From: Parietaria judaica
Lineage: Eukaryota; Streptophyta; Magnoliopsida; Rosales; Urticaceae
Assembly (NCBI GenBank): GCA_954871525.1
Contig: OX940861.1
Coordinates: forward strand, 34,795,201-34,859,200
Reading direction: 5' to 3'
DNA: 64,000 nucleotides
The notes under the pieces were generated by a model. The model saw only the letters and a program-made list of their open reading frames with translations. It searched no databases and was not told the DNA's origin. Numbering within the stretch: the stretch's first letter is position 1; each line of letters opens with the position of its first letter. The position numbers and the translations under genes are program-made. Shown here piece by piece: positions 1 to 12,197 of the stretch.

Positions 1-223
1 GCCAACGGAGCTTCTAAAAGAAGGTCCCTCAACCACTCAGCCTCTTGACCAGCGGAAGCAAGATCTACAAACTCTGACTCCATGGTCGAATGAGTAATAC
101 ACGTTTGTTTCTTGCTCTTCCAAGAGATTGCACCTCCGGCAAGTGTGAAAACCCATCCCGTCGTAGATTTGTTATCTCCGACACTTGATATCCAACTAGC
201 GTCGGTATATCCTTCGAGTATGG
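1..223 (-). pseudogene. pol: copia 1 RNase H, truncated by window
   Basis: Read in a frame different from the reverse transcriptase, the sequence gives the copia RNase H signature: YTDASW with its catalytic D, then a [24 protein letters not shown] stretch and HSTMESEF with its catalytic E. A frameshift near 224 separates it from the polymerase. The C-terminal end, polypurine tract and 3' LTR lie outside the window. Confidence 0.75.
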
Positions 224-1830
224 CTAGAAACCTACCATATTGGAGCCGAGATTTTTGGTTTTCATAAGATAGCCAAAAATCCTCCCGATAGCCTTCCAAT
301 GCTCACCGTTGGGGTTGCTAGTAAATTTGCTCATTTTACTAACAACAAATGCTATATCGAGTCTAGTGCATTGCATCAAATACATAAGACAACCGATAGC
401 ACTTGCGTACTCCAACTGAGCCACAACTCTCCCATTATTCTTCTCAAGTTTAACACTAGGATCAAATGGGGTGTTCACTTCTTTGAACTTCAAATATTTG
501 AACTTATCAAGCATTTTCTCAACATAGTGTGATTGACTAAGTTTATAACCCCCACTGGTTCGCTTAACCTTGATTCCTAGAATCGTGTCAACTTTTCCAA
601 GATCTTTCATCTTGAATGTAGAAGATAGAAACCTCTTCGTTTCTAAAATTCCGTTCATTTCGTTGCTAATGATCAACATATCATCAACGTAAAGACAAAT
701 GAATATCACAGTGTTTCCACGCACCTTTGTGTACAAACACTTGTCACAAACGTTGTGAACGAATCCATTTGCAAGAATGACCGAGTCAAACTTCTGATGC
801 CACTGTTTAGGAGTTTGTTTCAAACCATATAATGATTTGACTAGCTTGCAAACCTTTTGTTCATTCCCCGGAAGTACGTAACCCTCTGGTTACTCCATGT
901 AAATCTCCTCATCGAGATCTCCATTTAAGAATGCCGTTTTGACATCCATATGATGAACAAAGATGTTATGCAATGAAGCTAACGCAAACAGTATCCTAAC
1001 TGTTGTCGTTCTCGCTACCGGTGCATAAGTATCGAAGTAATCGATCCCTTCCTTTTGTCGAAATCCTTTGGCTACTAATCTAGCCTTGTAGGTGTTTAAA
1101 GTACCATCACTATGATACTTTTTTCTAAACACCCACTTACATCCAATGGGTCTCGACCCTTTGGGTAAGTCAACAAGCTCCCAAGTATGGTTAGACATAA
1201 TTGAATCCATCTCGTCTTGGATAGCATCTTTCGAAAAAGCAGAGTCCCGTGAAGCTACATCTTCTGTAAAGGTTTTCGGATCATCTTCCACTAAAAGAAT
1301 GATAGGAATCTTACGAACAAAATTCTCCCTATCTCCTTCTACTAAGTAACAGGAAATGAGTTGAGAGTCTATTTCGTTCGGTCCTCGATCCTTAGCCTTT
1401 CGAACTCTCTTGCTAATCCGAAGCTCGGGTTGTTTATCAATAACCCGTGAAGAACTCTCCTCGTGAGGTTCTTCATTTATGGGTATCTCAGAATCTTTAT
1501 CCTTCGTGATAAGATTCTCAAAGAATTCCACATCTCGTGATTCAATTATCACATTAGACTCCAAGTCAAGAAGTCTATATGCCTTACTATTGTCCGCGTA
1601 TCCTACAAAAGCACATTTAATCCCGCGAGGACCCAACTTGGTACTTTTTGGATCCATGTTTTTGTAGTAAGCAACGCATCCCCACACTCTAAAGTAACCG
1701 ATGTTCGGTGCACAACCTTTCCAAAGTTCGTACGGTGAAATACCGGTCTTCTTTAAAGGAATCCTGTTCAATATATGACATGCACATAACAAAGCTTCAC
1801 CCCACAAACTAAATGGCAATTCAGAATGCA
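224..1830 (-). pseudogene. pol: copia 1 integrase C-terminus and reverse transcriptase
   Basis: Follows the duplication. The integrase C-terminal part (GISPYELWKGCAPN, VWGCVAYY, KCAFVGYADNSKAY) leads through a charged linker into reverse transcriptase (WELVDLPKGSRPIGCKWVFRKK, ARLVAKGFRQKEGIDY, VKTAFLNGDLDEEIYME). An in-frame TAA at 890-892 replaces the usual Q of MEQPEG. Beyond it the same frame continues through GLKQTPKQWHQKF and the polymerase motif CLYVDDMLI, so the catalytic YVDD is retained. The frame ends at 224-226, and the RNase H that follows is in another frame. Inactive, but only lightly decayed. Confidence 0.85.
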
Positions 1831-1894
1831 TTCAATATATGACATGCACATAAGAAAGCTTCATCCCACAAACTAAATGGCAATTCAGAATGCA
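1767..1894 (-). repeat. 64-bp tandem duplication in integrase
   Basis: Bases 1767-1830 and 1831-1894 are near-identical direct copies; the second has a few substitutions. The unit length is not a multiple of three, so the integrase frame shifts at this point. Confidence 0.9.
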
Positions 1895-2810
1895 TTAACA
1901 TATAATTTATCATCTCTTGATACGTTCTATTTTTTCGTTCAGCTAACCCGTTCTGTTGTGGTGTAAGTGGTGCGGAACACTCGTGTATAATGCCGTTTTC
2001 TTCACAAAACGCATTAAAATCATTTGGGAAATATTCTCCGCCCCTATCACTCTTAAGGACTTTAATTTTAATTCCCAATTGATTTTCCACTTCCGCTTTA
2101 TAAACTTTAAAAGCATTGAAAGCTTCGTCTTTAAGCTTTAAAAGAAAAACGTAAGTGAATCTCGAACAATCGTCAATAAATGAAATAAAATACCGATTTC
2201 CCCCTCGGGTTTTCATTCCGTTAAATTCACACAAATCAGAATGCACAAGATCTAACAGATTTGTGTTACGTTCAACACTATGAAAAGGTTTCTTAATCAT
2301 TTTCGATTTAACGGAAATTTCACATTTTTCAAAATCATCAACGTTGCATGAAATCAAACCGGATTTAATTAACCTTTTCATTGTGCTAACACCAATATGA
2401 GCTAATCTACTATGCCATAAAGTAATTGAACAATTGAAATACGCAAAAGTAGAAACTTTATTGATTACATTGTCAACGATACAAAGCTTAACCATTCCGT
2501 CCGCGGAATACCCTTTACCGACAAATACACCATTGCGGGTCAAGATCAACTTGCTCGACTCATAAACAGACTTAATACCCGGTTTACCCAACAAATCACC
2601 ACTAACAAGGTTCCTAGACATGTCCGGCACGTGAAGCACGTTGACCAGCGTCACTTTCTTCCCGGAAGTAAAGTTAAGCTCCACGGTGCTGGTGCCGACG
2701 ATCTTCGAGCCTCCCTCATTTCCCATATGAACTTGTTGTCCATCGTTGACTTCAGAATAGGTCTTGAAAGCCGCTTTGTCGTAGGAGACATGAACAGTGG
2801 CACAAGTGTC
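1831..2810 (-). pseudogene. pol: copia 1 protease and integrase N-terminal part
   Basis: Continues the gag frame after the TAA at 2811. The protease motif, normally DTGA, reads DTCA here, so the catalytic loop is altered. A GAG-pre-integrase region follows (LWHSRLAHIGVSTMKRL). Then comes the integrase core with the first D in LVHSDLCEF, the second D in LKSDRGGEYF and the E in NGLAERKNRT. The frame is broken at its C-terminal end by a 64-bp tandem duplication (1767-1894), which makes the residues around MHSELPFSLW appear twice in two frames. What is left cannot give a complete integrase. Confidence 0.85.
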
Positions 2811-3737
2811 TTACCACCATCCTTGAACCTTGCCTTTGACCGTTATAATTTTGCTCACAGTAGCGACAATGTTGTCATTGGTCTTCGTGGCGTTAGCCTC
2901 GATGTTTTGGGTCTTCCGGACGCGACAATCTCTCGCGTAGTGACCGGGTTTGCCACACGCAAAACAGCCGGTTTTGGGCCCCTTCGAAGCACCGGAAGTC
3001 TTGAACTTTTGATCCTTCTTAGGACCGTAAACGTTCTTCTTCCCATCGTGCTTTTTGCCTTTCGCGCTCACCGCGTTGGCCTTGGAATTTCCGACACCAT
3101 CGGATTTCTCTCTTTCCTTCGATTCCTCTTCGATTCGAAGGTGTTTCTGGATCTTCTCCAGTGAGAAATCCTCGGAATTGTGAAGCAATTTCTTCCGGTA
3201 ACTCTTCCAAGACGACGACAATTTCGCAATAATTGTGCTGACTTGAAAAGGTTCCGGAATATCAATCTTCACGGCCTTCAGTTTGTTGACGAGCACTTGC
3301 AGTTCGCGCACTTGGGTGAGGATCGGCTTTGCATCGGACATTTTGAAATCAAAGTACTCAGAAATGAGAAACTTTTTCGTACCTTCCTCCTCTGCCCGAA
3401 ATTTGAGCTCGAGTGCCTTCCATATTTCGACCACCGAAGTGTTGTCCGTGTAGAGATCATAGAGACGGTCGGAGAGCGTGTTCAGAATGTGACCGCGGCA
3501 GAGCAATTCGTCCTCCTTGCGCTTTTTGCGCTCCGCCTTGATCTCGTCGGTATCGTCATCCTTCGGCTCGGGAATGGGCTCCAACTCCGGGTCGAGAACA
3601 TAGAAGATCTTTAGGGCCGTCAGGAGGAAGATCATCTTGTCTTGCCAACGAGTGAAGTTCGTCCCGTCAAAACGGTACAACTTCACGAGGTCTTGGTTCA
3701 TCACCTTGATGCTTGAAACGAAAGCGTCGGTGGCCAT
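2811..3737 (-). pseudogene. gag: copia 1 gag with CCHC knuckle
   Basis: Capsid-like polyprotein of copia element 1. The start chosen is the ATG at 3737 (MATDAFVSS), because the open frame upstream runs into the hairpin. The N-terminal part carries the copia gag motif around FDGTNFTRWQDKM. The middle has the UBN2-type region (GHILNTLSDRLYDLY), a lysine-rich linker follows, and a CCHC zinc knuckle (CFACGKPGHYARDC) lies near 2930-2975. The frame runs on toward protease but stops at a TAA (2811-2813). That codon falls just before the protease active-site motif, after the residues WW, where relatives have a tyrosine. Gag and pol were therefore probably one open frame, as in most plant copia elements. 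Confidence 0.85.
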
Positions 3738-3756
3738 GATCGAACTCACTATTAGA

Positions 3757-4208
3757 CTGTTGGAAATTTCTTCAAGGTTGAAAACGTCACGGCTTGAAAC
3801 GTGCATATGATCACTTTCCTAATAGTGTTTCGAGCACTCAAAAACGTCTTCGAGTCTGCTTGCAAGAATACCCAGGATAAGTCAAGCATTTGGCCGAGAA
3901 ATCGCAAGACGAAGCGAAGTTCCGACCGTAAGCAAGAACACGTTTCTGGAAATGTTTTCTGAGAGCAGAAAATTAATTCTACACTCAGTATCATTTCTAC
4001 TCTCAGAAAACATTTCCAGAAACGTGTTCTTGCTTACGGTCGGAACTTCGCTTCATCTTGCAATTTCCCGGCCAAAGGCTTGTCTTATCCTGGGTGTTCT
4101 TGCAAGCAGACTCGAAGACATTTTTGAGTGCTCGAAACACTATTAGGAAAGTGATCATATGCACGATTCAAGCCGTGACGTTTTCAACCTTGAAGAAATT
4201 TCCAACAG
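3757..4208. repeat. 452-bp near-perfect hairpin at copia 1 5' side
   Basis: Arms 3757-3968 and about 3995-4208 are reverse complements with 9 mismatches in about 213 positions (hand count), separated by a spacer of roughly 25 bp. Outer ends are CTGTTGGAAATTTC and its complement. It may be a 5' LTR with an inverted duplicate, or an independent foldback. No TSD is evident at its two ends. Confidence 0.85.
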
Positions 4209-4587
4209 AAGGCACCTAGAAGAGGCAGCACTAAGGTGGTGCCGTTCAAGACATTGACATTGATAGCCGCATCCGCCGTTGATTGCCCTAGTGGCCCCGT
4301 CAAATACGTTATCAGATTGATGTTGATGCCAAACCACGCGAACGTCTCCGCAATCTCCATTCCTTCATTATATGCCGCACGCTAAATGTTCAGAACTTCG
4401 ACGATAATAGAGAAAATTGGAGACATAAAATAACATATATACCGATAATGTAGGCGGTCGATCTCCATCGCCCAGAGTTCCGTCGCGAAGCTCACTGGCC
4501 CTTACAGTCGACAGCGCCATCGACGGTCGTATCTTCGAGCAGCGGAGTTTCGGCGTTGCTGCATGCGACACAGTTGGAAATGGCCAT
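4209..4587 (-). pseudogene. NPF5-like transporter relic (exon 1 and partial exon 2)
   Basis: Two blocks match the intact NPF gene at 7182-10393. Exon 1 is 4443-4587 (145 bp, the same length as in the intact gene), starts MAISN and has a TGA where the intact copy has an arginine codon, about codon 32. The donor GT is kept. Exon 2 starts at 4362 after an AG and encodes [15 protein letters not shown] sequence. The proton-coupling motif ExxER reads EIAET, so the arginine is lost. Exon 2 is cut at 4209 after LPLLGA by the copia 1 hairpin. Any remaining exons would lie left of the window. Confidence 0.85.
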
Positions 4588-4749
4588 CGACTCGATGGCG
4601 TTATAAAATCAACTACAATCTTCCGCTGTTGTTAAATATGATCGACTCAGCTACATATAAACATTTATTCATTCTTTGAAAAAGCTGTCTTTTTTTTTTC
4701 TACTATAAAAAATAAAATAAAAAAATTTATGTCGGCACGATGGTGGCGA

Positions 4750-5404
4750 TTATAATAAGGGTTAATTGCGGCGAAAATACCCAACCTTTGGCAACATTAT
4801 TCGATAGATACCCAACCTTTGGTAATATTCTCCGATAGGTACCCAACTTCAATAAATGTAGACGAAAGTACCTAACGTCGCACTTTTGTCGCCGACCAAT
4901 TAACACTGTTAAACACCTGCCTACGTGGCCGTTAGGTTGTCTCATGTGGCGTGCCACGTGGCACAAGCTGCCACGTGACCAAATGTTGGGTACTTTTGCC
5001 GCTATTGGCATTTTTTTTTATTTTTTTTTTATTTTTTTAAATTCTTTTTCTTTCCCGTTGGCCCGCGTGTTTTAATTTTTTTTTACATATATCAAACATA
5101 ATCAAATAATTTTATAAAATATGTATTTATAAAAAGAATATATTTTATTTTTTTAAATAATCAAATAATTCCTTAAAATTAAGGCATCATATGATTTTTG
5201 AAGCCATATAACATATATGAAACTAAGACTTGATTAAAAAAAAATGTGTCAAATTCGATTCAAACTGAATTTAAACCAAAAGTTTGGTTGTAAAAATTGT
5301 GTTTAACCTTAATAACGTTAGTTTTAAAGTGAAAATAAAAAACTTAAATATACGTTTTTGGTACTAATATAAATTCGAAACCACAAACCCAATCGTTATT
5401 TAAT

Positions 5405-5443
<39 letters not shown>

Positions 5444-6126
5444 CAATATATGTTAATTTTTTGTTCTTGTAATATATTTTTTTCTTATTTTTACAATATC
5501 AAACAAGGTTTACGATACATGTCTGTGTATTAAATATTTTTTTTTATAATATCAAACAAGGTTTACCATACATGTGTGTATATTAAATAGTATCATGTAT
5601 TTAAAAATTATAAATTACTCCTAAAAGAATAACAAAAAATATTTTTTTTATAAATATTGTTTTTATAAAATTATTTGATTATATTTGACATATGTAAAAA
5701 AAATTAAAATATGTGCCATGGGAAAGAAAAAAATAATTTTTAAAATAAATTAAAACTAATAATTTTTAAAGAATTATTTGATTATTTAAAAAATAAAACA
5801 TATTCTTTTTATAAATACATATTTTATAAAATTATTTGATTATGTTTGATATGTGTAAAAAAACAAATTAAAACATGTGGGCCAACTGAAAGAAAATTTT
5901 TTTAATAAAAAATGCCACGTAGAGGCAAAAGTACCTAACCTTTGGCCACGTGGCACGCCACCTGAGGCAGCCCAACGGCCACGTAGGCAGGTGTCTAACG
6001 GTGTTAGTTGGTCGGCGACAAAAATACGACGTTAGGTATTTTCGCCTACATTTATTGAGGTTGGATACTTATCGGAGAATATTGCCAAAGGTTATGTATT
6101 TTCGCCGCAATTAACCCTTATAATAA
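4750..6126. mobile_element. Mutator-like foldback MITE A (9-bp TSD)
   Basis: The element spans 4759-6117 (1359 bp) and is flanked by perfect 9-bp direct repeats TTATAATAA (4750-4758 and 6118-6126), the TSD length of Mutator-like elements. Ends are GGGTTAATTGCGGCGAAAAT and its complement. The inverted arms extend several hundred bases inward (about 4759-5190 and 5770-6117) and include CCACGTGG palindromes. There is no transposase ORF. The interior is very A/T-rich, with an (AC)n(AT)n microsatellite. Confidence 0.9.
5404..5442. repeat. (AC)n(AT)n microsatellite
   Basis: Compound dinucleotide run inside the foldback element: AC repeats followed by AT repeats. Confidence 0.9.
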
Positions 6127-7181
6127 ATATATAATGCATTTCTTCAAACTTGAAAGAGATGAGCATTTAATTCTCTACTATAAAATATATTTTGTGTGGA
6201 GCGCATGATTGTTAGAAAAATAAAATAAGTAAAAGTATGTATATTGGAAATTGGAATATACATTTAGTGTGTGAAGTGCATAATCTGACTTTTGATGGAT
6301 CAAAATATTAAGCTGAGAAGTGTGGGTTACGCAAGATATATATTGCAATATATATTTGGAACTGTCATGTCTAAATTATTTGTTTAGATATGAGCGATAA
6401 GATACGTATGATTATAATTAGTTATTAAGAATATAAGATAAATGTGGGTATAAGAATAAGCATTTAACTTTTTAGATTATTAAGGATAATCTTCTTAATT
6501 CGTTTTACTCTAAATTATCAAGTGTAAATATATGTCATCATTATGTTAATACTCTATTTATATAATATTTTGCATACATCAATGAGTGTGTATCATTATG
6601 AAGTAAAATTGGAGATTTGCTATGCAAATTTAGAAGTATATAAACATAAAATTGTTACGAAGGCGGTTGGTATAATTTAGTGGAATTATGATGCAGAGAG
6701 AATATGAAGAATACGGAAACACGTTTATGCGAGATAAAACTCGACTTGATCACAAGTAAAAGCTCAATTTTTCGTATCATTATCAACTCTCCTCCTCTGA
6801 AATGTATTGAATTACATTATATATATATATATAGTAAATAATGAGCAACAAAACCTACTAATTAGTTCCTAAAATAATGGTAACAAAATAACAAATTGAA
6901 AGCTATTAATACTTAATCGAATTTGCCTGCTAATTCATTCATAAAATAAATGTGACAAATTTAGGCATGAATTAAGGGATTGTCATGTCAATGTATGTGA
7001 TATGCTCATACTGCATCAAACTATAATTGAGAATTTCATCGGCTATCATTGATCTGAGAATTAGAAAGAATATATAAAGATGACATGATTATATAAAATC
7101 AATAATAATGAGTGTCGATTGATTTATTACACAAGTTCTAGCATATTATATGCTATAAGAATTATTTATTTACCATGAAAC
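6127..7181. other. A/T-rich intergenic stretch, no gene seen
   Basis: Lies between the foldback element and the 3' end of the NPF gene. No long ORF, RNA gene or repeat family is recognisable. The part next to 7182 probably includes the 3' UTR and polyadenylation region of the minus-strand NPF gene. Confidence 0.6.
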
Positions 7182-10100
7182 CTAAATCCTCCTTGAATTT
7201 ATTAACTCTTTATTATAAATGTAGGATCTTGCAAAATGCAAGAAGCTCCCAAACCCTAGAGCACATAATCCAGCGAGAAGCCAATAGAAGCAATCAAGAC
7301 GAGCTCTGTTCATGTTGTTCGCAAACCAACTTTCTCCGCCGTCTCCGGTGGTTGTTCGCTGGATGATCAGTACAAGAAAGCTACTCAAGAAGCTCCCAAC
7401 TCCAGTTACGCTCAAGAAAAGCGCAATTCCAATGCTTCTAAGCTCTGTCGGAACTTGATCGTAAAAGAATTCTTGCATACCGACCATAGCGAAGATATCC
7501 GCGACTCCAAACAAGATAATTTGAGGAGCCATCCACCATATGCTCATCGGAATAGTTGCGTTCGGCTCGTCGACCAAGCCGTGTTCTTTGGCGGTTTTGA
7601 GCCGTTTACTCTCGACAAGAGCAGCGGTTATCATAAGAATCACTGACATCAGAATCCCAGTTCCTATTCTCTGAAGCATTGTGATCCCTGATGGTTTTCC
7701 GGTATAAGATCTCGCGAGTGGGACCAAAACGCGATCGTAAATGGTGAGAAAGAGGAGGATAGAAGCGGTTCCAATACAGTGAATGTATGCAGCTGGTACT
7801 TTAAAGCCTGAGAAGATGACTCTATCCATTGTGGCGGCTTGCTTTGTGAAGAAAGTTTGGATCTGCGCTAACACCACGCCATACACTAAGCATGATGCCC
7901 AAATCGGAAAAAGCCTAAGGACCGCCTTTGCCTCGTCAACCTCGGCCACACTGCAAGCCAAACTGCCTTCTTCCACGCCATTTGACGCAATCGTGGCTTT
8001 GTTTAGGAAACTGAAATTGTAAGAGTATCATCATTATTCTTCATTATTAAAACTATATTGAGATGAAAGTGATGTCGTACAAAAGGAGTAAGCATTTATA
8101 TAGTAGACCGTGAGACCAACATAACGAAAAAATGACACGGCATTAGAGTTCTTTAATTAAGTTTTGCATTTATTGCTTTTATTTTCTTCAATTGTTCAAC
8201 TTGATGACATTTATATATTTCTGTTTTTACACTTTTTATTTTTCAGATCGTTTATGCATACAAAATATCCGAACATATTGTGTTTCTGTTCTTTCTATAA
8301 CCCATAAGAAGCTAACAAACTCCGGTTGTATCATGTTATTTTCATACTATGCTTCATCGAACCTTCGGTTTTTCTTTCTTTTAGCACTTGTTTTAAAAAT
8401 ATACTCTAAAAACATCACATAATTAGGCAAAATTACTTACTTGAACTGTTGAGAGTTACGGTGCGACAAAGTCTCGCAGGTTTCTATATTAGTTGTCAGA
8501 GATGATGAATTTTCTCGCCGATTATTGAATGCTGCCACAAACACTTTGCTTATTCTTGTTATCGGTTCTTTTCCATTTTTTAAAACAGTAAACCTATAAG
8601 TTTTAGTTCCGAGCAAGAAAACCACAAACCCGGTTGCCATAGCAACACAAAGAACTCCGAACCCGAGACCCCAACTAAACTTTTCTTCAATGTAGCTTAC
8701 CACCAGCGCGGAAGTAAAAATACTAGAGCACACACCAAAGTACCACCAATTGAAGAACGAGCTCTTAGATTTGCATTCCTCGGGGTCGTCACTGTCAAAC
8801 TGATCGGCACCAAATGCTTGCGTGCTTGGCTTGTGGCCGCCTTGCGCCGCCGCCACTAGATATAGCGAGAAGAACAACATTCCGACTTGGAACAATGACG
8901 GGGAACAAGACATGCCTAGGCATTCTGAATCACTTGAAGGGATAAACGTTGATAGAGTCAACAAGCCTAGTCCCTAATTATTTCCAACAATAAAACGTTG
9001 TTTTATTATGGGAAAAAAACTAACAAATATATTACTGCAAAAATAGATTAACTATGCTTCATAAGTGGTATTCAGTTATTAACCTCTTTTTATTTACCTC
9101 TTATATTCATTTTTTGAGCATGAAGATCCATTTCTTATCTTGAAAATGAAATTCAAATCAATCAATTTTGGGTGCTTGAAGTGAAAATGTTAGTATCAAA
9201 ACAAAAATTATGTTTGAAATAGAAAAGTTCGATGACAAATTACATCGTTGAATTTCAACATTGCAAATCTTTGAATTCTTACCGTCAGTTCGAATTTTTG
9301 TTGCAACATTATTTTTATTATGTTATATTTCAAGTTTAAATTGATACATACGGATATAGAGTTAATTAATCAACTTGATTTAAACTTTACTATAAATTGT
9401 TTCAAATAATCCACAATTAATCAATGACTTGAGTTCTTATATCACTACAAATTCAAAATTAATGGAGTTAATTACGTACGTGCGTTTGGTTCAAATTAAA
9501 AATGGGTGTTTTTTGTTCTAAAAAAAGAACTAAATTACTTTTACCAAAAACACAAAAGCGATATTTAGATTTTTGTACATGAGTAGTAAAAGTTAAGATT
9601 CTTAGCTTTTGGTTTTTTCTAAAAACAAAAACAGTTATATATATATATATTTTGTACAGAGTTTTTAGTCTATTAATTTAGTCTTTTTATCCTAAATATA
9701 TTTATTTTACCAAATGTTAAATGAGCTTTTGTTATCAACAACTGTTTTGTAAAACAGTTTATCATTTATATCAAACAGTGCCATGTCTAATGATTTCGAA
9801 ATCGAACTCTTTCTACGTGAAAGTATTGGAAACACGGAATTAAATGCAAAGAAGTCAACTAAATATGAATGATCATGTAACCTACCTAAACATTGACCCA
9901 GCTCTATCTTTATTGATCTTTACATTATTAAGAAAGAAAAACAACTTACAAAAACGTAGAGCAGAGAAGTTATGGTGACAGTACGGTAACGACCAAGGAA
10001 AGAGTCGGCCACAAAGGCGCCGAGAAGAGGAAGCACCGAGGCGGTGCCGCTCCACACGTTGACGTTGATCGCAGCATCCGCCGTCGACTGCCCAAGCGGC

Positions 10101-10393
10101 CCCGTCAAATACGTTATCAGGTTGATGCTGATACCGAAGTAGGCGAACCTCTCCGCGATCTCCACGGCTTCATTATTCATCGCCAAATTATCAAAACACC
10201 GATGACAATAGAGAAAACAACAGATTGAAGAATAATATATTTATGTACCGATAATGTAGCCCGTCGATCTCCATCCCCCGGAGTTCTGTCGTGACGCTCG
10301 CCGGCCCTTATAGTCGAGAGCGCCGTCGACGGTCTTGTCTTCTAGCAGCAAAGTTTTGGCGTCGCTACCTGCGGCATGGTTAGAAATGGCCAT
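7182..10393 (-). CDS. NPF5-like (NRT1/PTR family) proton-coupled transporter
   Basis: Four exons join in frame: 10249-10393, 9950-10167, 8441-8973 and 7182-8010 (1725 nt, 574 aa), all with GT-AG introns, within the usual NPF length of about 550-600 aa. Exon 1 encodes the cytosolic N-terminus from [10 protein letters not shown]. Exon 2 opens with VEIAERF, giving the ExxER proton-coupling motif (residues 51-55), then [11 protein letters not shown] and [10 protein letters not shown]. Exon 3 has the PTR signature region [13 protein letters not shown] and FFNWWYFGV. Exon 4 has [39 protein letters not shown] and [13 protein letters not shown], and ends at SRRI. NPF proteins are 12-helix membrane carriers for nitrate, peptides, hormones or other metabolites; the substrate cannot be read from sequence. 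The NPF5 subfamily is assigned from remembered motif similarity. No disabling change was seen. Confidence 0.9.
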
Positions 10394-10923
10394 TAGCGTT
10401 GACCAAATAAATCAAACAAACCAACAATCTTTCTCTATAATTGAAAGAAAGCTCTTCTGCTATATAATATTTCTGGCCTAAAGGACGTGATTGTAAGTAA
10501 TAGTGATCGGATAAACATAAAACTATTCTAATTTTAATTTAAATGATAATTTTTTTTTTTAAATAAAGATGTTTTATGCCTGATTAAAATATATTTTTAT
10601 TTAAATGCAAATGCAGTGTATTAAATTGTGTGTAGTGCTACGCATATGATTCGAAAATAATAAGTTGAACCAGAAGTAATCATAAGAAACAAAATATTAT
10701 CTTAATTGTGTTAATAAGGATAATTATTTCTTACTTACATTAGAATAATTAAGTCCAAAAGATATTGTAACTATAAAATTAGTACTTCTCATAGGGGTTC
10801 TATTCTCTATTTAGAGGTAAGTGCATGGTCAATATATTAAGATATTAAAATTACAATGATTTGGTAATAAATAAATTACTATATAGATATTTATGCAACT
10901 GCTTCACGGACATGATTTTTCAC

Positions 10924-10972
<49 letters not shown>

Positions 10973-12197
10973 GAATATTAATTTTAAATTTATGCATTTA
11001 TTATGTATCATTTAATCAACATAAACTCTAGCTTTTTTTTTTCTTTCCCAAATCCCCTTTAATCTTTAACTAGAAAAAAAAAAGGTTGGGGTGGTTTTAA
11101 CCCCCTCGCTGATGCTCTTGCTTCCCGCTTTGATTTCGGGAACAGGGTGTGGGTCAAGGATAATCGCGTCCATAATCGTGTCTTCTCGTATAAGTCACAT
11201 TCTTTGCTTTTATTGAGAGCTTTATAATTGTCTTGGGAGAGAAACGGATGAAAATATTTTATAATGTATATTTTTTTAATTCTAAAAATGGTTGATATTG
11301 TTTACGAAGTGGTCTGACGGGAAGTGTAGAAATGTTTTGGTTTGGCATTTAAAAAAATAAAAATAAAAAATAAAAGAGAAAATAGTATTGAGGTAAAATG
11401 AGTAAATTTTGCCCTACATAATTCACAATTCTCGAAATCATTGTCCTATAATATATATAGATTTTTGTATGAATCAAAGACTTAATTCTTGAATTTTTCA
11501 CTTAAGAATAACGGTGATTCGCGTGGTTTCTCTTCACTTTTTTATTCACCGTAAGTAAATGTTCAACTAAACCGTTTGGGCGATCGCTTGGTGAGAATGA
11601 CTCGGAGCTAGCGGGCGGCGCCGCAGACGAGAACCACCGCTCTCTTGGCGGCGGCGAGGTATGTTGAGTGAGGTCAACCCCTGAAGCCTCTGCGATCCTG
11701 CCCACAATTCCAGGCCTTCGACCCCACCACATCACAGACTCCACGATCCACTTGCTTCGTTGTCTCTCTTTATTGACAGACAATCAAAATCCAAATCCAA
11801 GTATCCAACCAGCAGCACTATCAACCAATACATTAATTTGTATATAAAGTTTGGTGATGGTGTTAATGTCGATCTCTTTTCCGATTTGCTCTCAATGAAA
11901 CAATCTCATCGAAACCCAAAACAAGAGAGAGAGGACCCTACATGTTGTGGGAGGTACTTTTGCCGTTTTATAAAAATAAAAACATGAACAAAACAATTGA
12001 TACTCTTACCGGTCAAAAAAATTAAGAGGATTAATTGGAACAATACATCAATTATTTGAGTGAAAAGATCTAAAAAAATTGGTACTTTTATCGCTAAAAA
12101 AGAATAGGTGTCATTTAAAAAAATGGTGCTTTTATCGTTAAACAAATTGTTCTTTTTATTGTAAAAAAATATGGACTTTAGCCATAATGAAAATAAA
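10394..12197. other. NPF upstream region and intergenic DNA
   Basis: Immediately upstream of the NPF start, so probably its promoter and 5' UTR, though no clear TATA box was singled out. It contains a long (TTA)n run. Bases 11100-11225 read LADALASRF, faintly like the tail of a LINE RNase H, but too short to call. The open frame at 11502-11783 (minus, 93 codons) has no recognisable domain. Confidence 0.5.
10927..10971. repeat. (TTA)n microsatellite
   Basis: About fifteen uninterrupted TTA/ATT units upstream of the NPF gene. Confidence 0.95.

Larger units (their letters stand above)
1..4207 (-). mobile_element. Ty1/copia element 1, gag-pol, cut by window edge
   Basis: Minus-strand copia element with domains in the order gag, protease, integrase, reverse transcriptase, RNase H, as expected for Ty1/copia. 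The 3' LTR lies beyond base 1. The 5' side ends in a large hairpin (3757-4208) whose outer ends read TGTTGG and CCAACA, like LTR termini. No TGGTATCAGAGC-type primer-binding site is visible between the hairpin and gag. The right border is inside exon 2 of an NPF pseudogene, so the element probably inserted there. Nonsense codons, a frameshifting duplication and a mutated protease motif show that it is inactive. Confidence 0.85.

Noticed and set aside
2631..3614. Plus-strand ORFs of 144-177 codons
   Set aside because: Shadows of the copia 1 gag on the opposite strand.
11100..11225. Reading LADALASRFDFGNRVW that recalls the end of a LINE RNase H
   Set aside because: Too short and no adjoining LINE sequence; could be chance.
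11502..11783. 93-codon minus-strand ORF
   Set aside because: No domain, no promoter or splice context, and no homologue recognised.
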